Source: Daucus carota subsp. sativus
Taxonomy: Eukaryota; Streptophyta; Magnoliopsida; Apiales; Apiaceae
Length of the DNA: 64,000 nucleotides
Assembly (NCBI RefSeq): GCF_001625215.2
Contig: NC_030387.2
Location: 36,045,606-36,109,605 of the forward strand
Reading direction: 5' to 3'
Below are positions 56,231-64,000 of the stretch, piece after piece. The position numbers and the translations under genes are program-made. Position 1 is the first letter of the stretch; each line of letters opens with the position of its first letter. Under the pieces are notes generated by a model, which had not been told where the DNA came from, did not search any database, and worked only from the letters and a program-made list of their open reading frames with translations.

Positions 56231-57584
56231 TTTGTATGGATTTATGTCAATTTATTTGATTGTGTATGATTTTATTTGGATTTATATGATTTTATTTGAA
56301 TTTATATGAATTTGTGAAGTTACGCGATTTTGCTGTATGGGAGCGGCCTAAACAGGTGAAACTTGCATGTGATTGTGTTGTGAATCGTGCCTAGACAAAA
56401 ACTTGTGGGGGCTTGTAAGAATCCTATTGGGCGTTTGGTGCTTTTTAAGCGCTAGACGCTAGAATTTGAATTTGCTATCCAGCGCTTACACATTAGCTAA
56501 CCAAATTGTGTTTCTATGCGTCTAACCCCTTGCTAATCAAGAACCAACCAAATGACTAGTTAACCAAATTGCAACCAGTTGTAAACATTTTACAACAAAT
56601 CAAAACACATACAACTACAAGTGCTCATAGTCAAAACTTTAACAAAACTACAACAATTAATTAAAACTTTAAAATGAATCCATAAACGTAACATGAAATA
56701 ATGGTCAAAACCTAAACGTAATATCATAGTCAAAACGTAACATGAATTTAGTGTAAACATGAATTCATTGTCAAAACTTGACTTCACTCAATATCAAAAT
56801 TGAAACAAAAACAATAATAACGGGAACGGAAATGGACATGGTTAATTAACAACCGATGTAAAATAAGGTTGAATTATATAAACAATAAACAACTGTACAA
56901 CAAGGTCAAAATCAAACTCAAATACTACAAAAACAACAAAAATTGTTCCTTTGAAGCATTCTCTAGCCTTTGCTTCATGAGAAAACTCGAGATCTGTTGC
57001 CTTGCCCTTCTGAATCTCACTGGCGATCCTACAGTGAAACGTCTAGATCCAGGTCATCGACTGAAAATGGAAGCTTGTAATAGGTAGTCCATGTACTTCA
57101 TGATATAAATCCCCATAAATCCGGCAGTCATTGTTGCTACTGCTTTGGCCTTCAATAGGTAGTCTATATACTTCAAGACATAAATCCTGCATTGTTGTAG
57201 TCCAAGAATGAAGGAGGCAGCTAGTACTGAAACACTTTGTAGCCCTCTATTTGGACCCCTCCAAATATCATCACTGACATGATATGAGTTATCTACTATA
57301 ATAACCCGTCTGCTTGGTATTGGTAATATATCCTCCATCCCTGCACTTGAAAGAAAAGTTTAGCATTAGTCTTATACGTGACTGATATTTGAAAGAAACA
57401 CGGGTCACTGATGAATGATGGTTGGTTGTTTTCAATGTATTTGAAAGCATGAAAAGCTCAATTGATTACTTATACTAATATATCCATAAATGAAACAGAC
57501 CAAGTAACTGACACCTTGCAAGTACTTGGTAATGGTTGTGGTCAGTTTTACAAACAACATACTCAACCCACTGAAAAAGAAGTT
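55431..57584. other. Repeat-rich intergenic DNA
   Basis: About 55505-55640 looks like part of a hAT-type MITE (ttgggtggacagaatgcaac). About 55960-56320 is a degenerate minisatellite with TA repeats. About 56430-56560 has a partial hAT-like palindrome. A 94-codon minus-strand frame at 57054-57338 contains an internal duplication (KYIDYLL and KYMDYLL) and is not recognised. Confidence 0.5.
55960..56320. repeat. Degenerate tgaatttgtatg-type minisatellite with (TA)n core
   Basis: Units of 15-22 bp built on gaatttgtatg, gatttatgtg and gattttattt recur about twenty times, interrupted by a pure TA run at about 56187-56227. Confidence 0.85.
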
Positions 57585-58690
57585 TGTACCGAGAGTACAA
57601 ATTGAGTACAAACCAAAACCATAATTTAAAAGTACAACTTCCAACTACAACCACTACAAGCCAGTATGCTACAAAAGAGAAACAGTGCTGATAATATACA
57701 TAGATAAGATAATCCACTGAACAAGAGCTGTAGACCACTATATATCTACAAGCCTAGCTCACTGGAACTGCAACTCAAACCTCAGAAAGCCATGATGAGG
57801 CTTGGCAATAGCACGGAGCTCAGACGTCATCCATGTGAAGAGATGAGAGACTCGCCCCAGCCTCTTAACCTCCTCGCTAGTAGATGGCATCTCGTAAAAC
57901 CTGAGACGTGCCACCTCCACAACAGCCCTCTCACGGACCCTAGCATCCTCGCTAGAGTGCTCCTGACGGACATACATTGGTCCACTAACTGAAGCCCTCC
58001 TCGGCTCACCATGCTGACTTAGAGCACTAAACTCTGCATTCTGGCCCTCAAGAAGCTCATAGTCCATCTGTAGCTCGGCATACCTGTGATATGGAACTGA
58101 GGCAGACCTCCTGAGTGATGCTCTGGATGCACAAGATGCCACTGATGAAGCAGGAGGTCTTGTGCATCCAGAGCATCACTCAGGAGGTCTGCCTCAGTTC
58201 ATTATCATAGGTATGCCGAGCTACAGATGGACTATGAGTTTCTTGGGGGCCAGAATGCAGAGCTTTGTGCTCTTACTCAGCATGGTGAACCGAGGAGGGT
58301 TTCAGTTAGTGGACTAGTGTTTGTCTGTTAGGAGCACTCTGGGGAGGATGGGGTCCGTGTGGGGGCTGTTGTGGAGGTGGCGCGTCTCGTGTTCCAGGAG
58401 ATGCCATTTACTAGCGAGGAGGTTAGGAGGCCGGGGCAAGTCTCTCGTCATCTTTACATGGATGATGTCTGAGCTCCTTGCTATTGCCAGGCCTCGTCAT
58501 GGCTAAAGTGTTTCCGAAGTTGGAGTTCCAGTGAGCTGGGCTTGTAGATATATAGTAGTCTATAGCTCTTATTCAGTGGATTATCTTATGTATATTATCA
58601 GCACTGTTTATCTTTTGTAGCATACTAGCTTGTAGTAGTTGGAAGTTGTACTTTCAACTTATGGTTTTGGCTTGTACTTCAGTTTGGTAC
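57585..58690. repeat. Large inverted repeat, arms ~540 bp, 21-bp loop
   Basis: The left arm (57585-58136) and right arm (58158-58690) are inverted copies meeting at ctctggatgcacaaga / tcttgtgcatccagag, with about 80-90 percent identity judged by eye. Each arm encodes the same protein-like sequence pointing outward from the centre. The left arm on the minus strand keeps a 127-codon frame; the right arm on the plus strand has stops. The right arm lies directly upstream of the gypsy gag. Confidence 0.88.
57759..58142 (-). CDS. Unassigned 127-residue frame in the inverted-repeat arm, probably retroelement-derived
   Basis: The frame includes YAELQMDYELLEGQNAEFSA, then VVEVARLRFYEMPSTSEEV, then HLFTWMTSELRAIAKPHHG. 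The broken copy in the other arm keeps many of the same residues (QMDYEFLGGQNAELCALTQH), so this reading frame rather than chance is the conserved one. I recognise no domain. Its position just upstream of a gypsy gag region in the right arm suggests an accessory or leader frame of that element; a captured host fragment is possible. Confidence 0.35.
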   Translation of the reverse strand: MASCASRASLRRSASVPYHRYAELQMDYELLEGQNAEFSALSQHGEPRRASVSGPMYVRQEHSSEDARVRERAVVEVARLRFYEMPSTSEEVKRLGRVSHLFTWMTSELRAIAKPHHGFLRFELQFQ

Positions 58691-59245
58691 TTTATGTTTC
58701 TTGTTGTGATGTTTTCTTTTATTTCAGTTACAGCAGTAGTTATCGTTGTTTTATTATCATGTGGCATTCTCATAGTGATGTGGTGGTTTATAAATCTGTG
58801 TGACAACATATAGCTTCGATAGTAAAAGAATTTATCAGGGACAAAACAAAACTTTGACAGGGAAATTAGTTTCCATATATGCATGTGTCGGATATATTCA
58901 GATATATCTTTTACATGTACCTGATTTCATTTTTAAGAGATTACTAAATAAGTTATTTGTATTGTCATCTGAGAGAACCTATAAAGATGGTGCCAGTGGT
59001 TATGGAACTGATGCGGATGCAAGCAGCCAATTTGAACCAACAACCGCGTTAAGTAGAGTCTGGGATAACTTATAAAGTATTTCAGTCAGTTCACCCTCCA
59101 GAATTCAGGGGATCAGCAGATCCAGCGGAAGCCCGAACTTGGTTGAAGGAAATAGAGAAAGCATTCGAATTGGTAAAGGTGGGGGAGGATCAGAAGACCA
59201 TTTTTGCTAGCTATTTTTCTCAAAGGGGAAGCGAACTATTGGTGG

Positions 59246-62200
59246 TAGGGGTGGCAACTTCGGGTTATGGGTCGGGTTCGTGTCGGGTTAGCATGACCCG
59301 ATTTTTTTTTTGGTATGACCCGAACACGACACGACCCGAAACAGGTGAAGAAATCTTAACCTGTACACGACCTGCTGAATACCCGAGTTACCCGAAGTTG
59401 ACCTGTTTTGACCTGAATTTAAATGGGTAGTTTTGACACGAACTGAAATGACCCGAAATGACCCGAAAATTGAAATAAATAATTAAACAAATATCCAACA
59501 AACTTAACTTGCAAATGTCAGTTTACTACAAACATAACACAAAATAATAATACGAAGTCTAAAAATTTTTAAAACTATTTTACTACATGTTCATTCATCA
59601 CTGAAGTGAAAATTCATAAGAAATTATAAATTCCAGGTGCATTTGATGTCACATGCCCACTGCCCAGTAAATGATTCCACCCACATGTCATGGTGCTTTC
59701 TTCTAGTCTTTATCCAGGTCCCATTTTAGAATATCTTCAGTCAAGTCTTCCGCTGCAGCCTCCGCCATTGCTGTAACAAAAGTAATAAATTAAATTGTTA
59801 GTGTGCTGAAATGTTGGTTTGCATGAATAGAATTTAAAGCTGAAACAACATCTTTATCTCCATATATCCAATCTCTTGCACAAATTAAACTCTCAGCATT
59901 TTCTGGTAGAAGTGAAGTGCGAAACTTGTTAATAACACATGCACCAGCACTAAAAGCAGCTTCTGAAGCGACGGTGGTAATCGGAATACTCAAAATATCG
60001 GGAGCCATTGCAGCAAGTTCAGGATATCTAAATTGATTTCCCTTCCAGAAATCTAAAACATCTAAATTGGATTTTCTATCAACTTTTGGCTCCTCCAAGT
60101 AAAGCTCCAGTTGTGTTTTTTTGGCACTTAAAACTGACACATTATTTTCATAGTCATCAAGCTCCTGCAATAGTTTGAAATTTGGATTAGGTACATTATT
60201 AAACCATAGATAGCATATACACCACTAATTGAAATATAGTAGCTTTGTTGATGATTCTGGATTAGGTACATAGTTACCTTCATAACATCTTCGGCCTCAT
60301 TAGCAAAGAGAGTTTCACATCTATCACGAGAACATCCTTGACTTGGAGTTGAATCTGCCCCTGAACTCAAATTTGCTTTAGCAACATATTCATTAGAAAG
60401 CAGGAAAAGCTTTCTTTTAAGATCAATAAATTGTTGTGACTGAGCCCCGTAGAATTTCCTATAGAAGAAGTCGACGCAACTGAGCTTGTACCTCGGGTCA
60501 AGAATGCAAGCAATGGCTAATATTGTGCTAAATTCAGCCCAATATTCTTGAAATTTCTAGTACATCTTAGTAGCCATTGAGCGTAAATACTCATCCTCAG
60601 AAATTAATTTATCAGTCGATGCTAGATGAGCAATAGCAAGCACTGGAAAATACAGATTCGCGGTAGGATACTTACTACCAGAGAATAGTTGCGTTATCTC
60701 ATGAAACACACCAAGAAACTTACATATCTTTTCTACTTTGTCCCATTCTTCCTTCGTAGGGCAGAATGTATTGTTTGAATCATAAAGTTCTAGATGACAC
60801 AATGCTCTACGATAATGTGTAGCACCATCAAGCATAACAAAAGTGGAATTCTATCTTGTAGGACAATCCTGCCTTGAACCTTTTCTACCAACAATTGCCA
60901 TATTTTTTACACATTCCTTAAACTTCTTTTTTCTCACTTGTGAGTTCTTCAAATACTTAATACTCTCTCTGATTTTTTCAATGCAATGATCAATATCTTT
61001 TAAATCTTTTTGAACTACAAGATTCAATATATGCGCGCAACAACGAATATGCATGTACTCACCATCACTGACCAACAAGTTCCTTATGTTTAGTTGAGAG
61101 ATCAGCAAATTAATAAAACATATATTAGAACTTGCATTATCCAAGGTCATTGCAAAAACCTTATGCTCAATACCCCATTCACAAAGTAACTCATATATCT
61201 TTTCACATAAATTCACACCTGTATGAGGAGGTGGCATAATTGTATAATTAAGAAGTCTCTTTTTTAAATTCCAGTGTTTATCAATGAAATGGGCTGTTAG
61301 GGACAAATAACCATCAGTTATCATTGAAGACCACAAATCAGACGTTAACGAAACTCTACCAGGGGCTGCTTGCAACATTTTTTTCACTTTTTCTTTCTCT
61401 TTGTTGTACAGCTTAAGCCTTAAGCACATCAGCTTTACAAGTATTTCGGGAAATACTTTGGACATTATTATTTAAATAATGGTGTAAAGCTCTAAACCCC
61501 TCATACTCCACAAACTGAAATGGTTGACTGTGCATAGTGATAGCAGCAGTATACAACTCTCTATACGTTTCTTGATCAAACTTATTATCACTTAAAGAAA
61601 TAGACCCTTGGCCACGAGATATAAGAAGCTGACCTATGTCTCTTGTAACTCTGTTCTTACATTTATTAATATGCTTGATTAAATTACCAGTACCATAACT
61701 ACTTGGACAAGCATAGGTAGTACCGCATTTCTTGCACTTACCTCTTTGTTTTTTATCCGGCCCGATAAATATTTCGAAGTGATCCCAGACGTGCGAATTG
61801 AGTTTCCTCTTTATTGTAGAAGCAGAGGCAGAAGCAGCTGGATCATTAGATATCTCCACAACATCGTCATCTTCAGCTCGATTCTCTGCCAGATTTTCTT
61901 CAAAACTTTCCGGTGGTGGATTTTGGTTTTCACTTTCACTTTCCATTTGTGAGATCTGCACCACACAAGCAGAAAATAAGAATAGATTAGCTATAAAGAA
62001 CAACAAAAAATCATAGATACACAATCCTATATATGAAATTACGAATAGATCTAGGCCCTAGGGTTACCTAATTGATATAGTTCTAGGGATTGAAGGTCGA
62101 AGGATTGAAGGAGAAAGAGGGTTGAGGGAGGCGGCTAAGAAAATAAAGTGAGGGAGGCGGATAAGAATATAAGATCTAGATACTAGGGTTGAATGTGTAG

Positions 62201-62367
62201 ATATATATATCGTATATACATTATTAAAATATACAGGTACGGATTTGGGTATTTCGGGTTAACCTGAAAATCACCCGATTTTTTCAGGTAGATATTTACC
62301 CGACCTGATACTTTTGCGAGTCGGGTTCATGTCGGGTTTCGGGTCGTGTCAGATTTTGCCACCCCTA
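59246..62367. mobile_element. hAT transposon, 3.1 kb, inserted in gypsy gag
   Basis: The ends taggggtggcaa and the inverse ttgccacccta-type end (ttttgccacccctа region closing at 62367) carry subterminal clusters of cgggtt/acccga repeats on both sides. The flanking 8-mers are attggtgg (59238-59245) and actggtag (62368-62375), 6 of 8 identical, so the insertion is not recent. The gag reading (NYWW / W-stop-ES) shows that the second copy of the target changed a Trp codon to TAG. The transposase lies inside on the minus strand. Confidence 0.9.
59790..61946 (-). pseudogene. hAT transposase, inactivated
   Basis: It starts MESESENQNPPPESF at 61946. A BED zinc finger (HVWDHFEIF, CKKCGTTYACPSSYGTGNLI, HINKC) is followed by the catalytic region (SLTSDLWSS, AMTLDNASSN, CCAHILNLVV) and the C-terminal hAT dimerisation domain (LSIPITTVASEAAFSAG, SLLPENAESLICARDWI). 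A 113-bp intron (60277-60165, GT-AG) precedes the last exon. The lesions are a 7-bp tandem duplication at 61412-61425 that shifts the frame, a TAG near 60851-60853 where the family has the Trp of RWNST, and another TAG at 60557-60559. In the intact family this enzyme cuts and pastes elements with these ends; this copy cannot make a full protein. Confidence 0.92.
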
Positions 62368-63426
62368 ACTGGTAGGAATCGAGAAAAGCGTTGGAAGGTG
62401 CTGGAGTGATCAAGTGGGAAAAATTCAATGAACTATTCCTCGAGAAGTATTTCCCGAGGTATGTCCGAGATCGAATGGAGATCAAATTTTTGGAGCTAAA
62501 GCAAGGGAATTTGAGTGTAGCTGAGTATGAGGCCAAATTCACTGAACTATCCAGGTTTGTGCCCAAATATGTGGATTCAGAAATAAAACGAGCTAAACGA
62601 TTTCAACAAGGATTAAAGCAATGGATTCGAAGTAGAGTTGCAATGTTTGAGCTAAGGGAATACCCCACAATGGTGTAGAAAGCTATGATAATAGAAGGTG
62701 AGAGTGATTTCTTAGTAAAAGAAAAGGATGATAAGAAGAGGAAAGCAGAGGTAACAGAAGGAACCGCATCTCAGAGGAGTTTCCAACCTCGTTTCAACCC
62801 AACGCCAGAATTTCAGCCAGGAAGGCGAGAGCCTGCTAAAAGGGCAAAAACGATAAGATTCCAACCTAATAACCGTTTCCAGGATCCAAATCAGTCAAGG
62901 CAAATAAATGCACCGGCACCAGATTGTAAGAGATGTGGAAAGAAGCATTTGGGTTTTTGTGCACCGACACATATAGTGTGTTTTAAATGCAACCAGGATG
63001 GTCACTACGCCAATACATGTCCAAATGTCAAGCCCAAATCTCTTGTAAACTGCTTTAAGTGCGGAAACTATGGACATTATGCCAAGGACTGCCGAGCTGA
63101 TGCTTCACGAGGTAATACCCAGCAAGCTACAAGAGCACCATCTACAAATCAACCCAAAGCCCGAACATTCTACATGTCAATGAAGAGTTGGAGTGCAAGA
63201 TGCTGATGTGATTGCAGGTATGCTTCATATAAATTCTGCTAGTGCCAAGGTGTTAATTGATTCAGGAGCTATGAAGTCTTTCATATCTTTAGACTTTCTT
63301 CATAAAGCGCATTGTGAGGTTCAATCATTAGATCAAACCTTAGCAATAGGGTTAGCAAATCAAGATCGTGTTCATTCTTCGTATTTTAATATTTGGACAA
63401 GCAAAAATGGAAATGTGCCATCATAA

Positions 63427-64000
63427 ATGGGACGAAAGGAGTATTTCATTCTTCGTATTCTAATATTTTACTTTTGATCAATATTTTATTAAAATTTACC
63501 TCTCTGTCCTATTTTCTTCATGTTTTTGTTCAATAGGTTTTCCTTATACATAATTACTATGATTTTTAAAGTGTGTGGATCCTGTGACGACCAACTATAA
63601 TAACTCCTTTAGTCTAATTATATATAAGATTTAATTAGTATGTTTTTCATTTCGATTATAAATTATAGATTTCATAGGTTTAGTACCTCACTATCAAAAC
63701 TTGTATATGATTTTATTAGAACTATGGAGGGGTTATTTTTCCTAATTTAAATATGGTTTGTATTGCAGGTACTTGATATGATTGGACTTATGGCAGATAT
63801 TGCTACATTGATCAGGGTTTGCAGTTCTTGATGGGATACCTTTGAAATCAAAGGGTGTAGGTTCTTTTTGTAGAGCACACAGCATTATGGATGAGTGAAA
63901 AATTGCATGCTGATAAACATTGATACACTCACTTACATATATGGTGATGACTGGCATACAATTAGTATATGTTGTTTTAGAAGTTTTTAACTTATCTTAT
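63427..64000. other. Unassigned AT-rich DNA at the window edge
   Basis: The phrase cattcttcgtatt.taatatt occurs at about 63373 and 63448, a short direct repeat around a Stowaway-like tggacaag...gggacgaaaggagta end. No further coding sequence is recognised. Confidence 0.4.

Larger units (their letters stand above)
59060..63426 (+). mobile_element. Ty3/gypsy gag-protease remnant, split by a hAT transposon
   Basis: The left part (about 59085-59245) reads HPPEFRGSADPAEARTWLKE in one frame, then VKVGEDQKTIFASYF; after an extra T near 59210 it continues LKGEANYWW in the next frame. The hAT element intervenes (59246-62367). The right part resumes ESRKALEGAGVIKWEKFN and runs through LEKYFPRYVRDRMEIKF, a stop at 62676-62678, and two zinc knuckles (CFKCNQDGHYANTC and CFKCGNYGHYAKDC). 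A separate frame (63193-63426) carries a retropepsin-like VLIDSGAMKSFIS. No reverse transcriptase, RNase H or integrase follows; the sequence breaks off near 63426 close to a Stowaway-like end. The copy is dead. Confidence 0.85.

Overview
This is an AT-rich plant nuclear window, most likely from a eudicot. The evidence is intron-containing genes with GT-AG splice sites, plant-specific families (R2R3-MYB, CrRLK1L and L-type lectin receptor kinases, a CYP81-type P450, GT47 xyloglucan glycosyltransferase), and dense plant DNA transposons (Stowaway, Tourist, hAT, Mutator types). An asterid such as an Apiaceae species would fit, but the sequence alone does not fix the family. No rRNA, tRNA or CRISPR was seen.

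Layout: 1-4.2 kb is intergenic. 4.2-8.2 kb (minus) is a two-exon FAD-dependent oxidoreductase whose 2.7-kb intron carries decayed Copia debris. 8.3-23.4 kb is a transposon-rich desert with several elements that can be delimited to the base by their target-site duplications (TSDs): Mutator-like 9084-10312 and 19244-20291, hAT-like 11826-14541 and 20860-21567, two adjoining Tourist-like MITEs at 15276-16044. 23.86-24.76 kb (plus) is an intronless MYB44-type gene. 25.3-26.0 kb (minus) is a small secreted protein made of tandem 26-residue repeats, each with an SGPS peptide-hormone-like core, and its promoter is itself triplicated. 30.2-32.7 kb (minus) is a CrRLK1L receptor kinase. 33.1-40.4 kb (minus) is a CYP81-like array with three intact first exons but a single second exon. 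41.4-42.8 kb (minus) is a GT47 xyloglucan galactosyltransferase-like gene. 46.3-51.9 kb (plus) holds one intact L-type lectin receptor kinase, a relic fragment and a broken paralogue. 54.97-55.43 kb (plus) is a short three-exon NFD6-like organelle protein gene. 57.6-63.4 kb is a large inverted repeat followed by a Ty3/gypsy gag-protease region that was split by a 3.1-kb hAT transposon whose transposase is now broken.

The strongest candidates for something new are the repeat peptide precursor (25300-25986) with its triplicated core promoter, and the shared-second-exon P450 array. Several genes here are typical of cell-surface signalling and defence (secreted SGPS peptide, CrRLK1L, LecRK, P450, MYB44-like), but nothing in the sequence shows that they act together.
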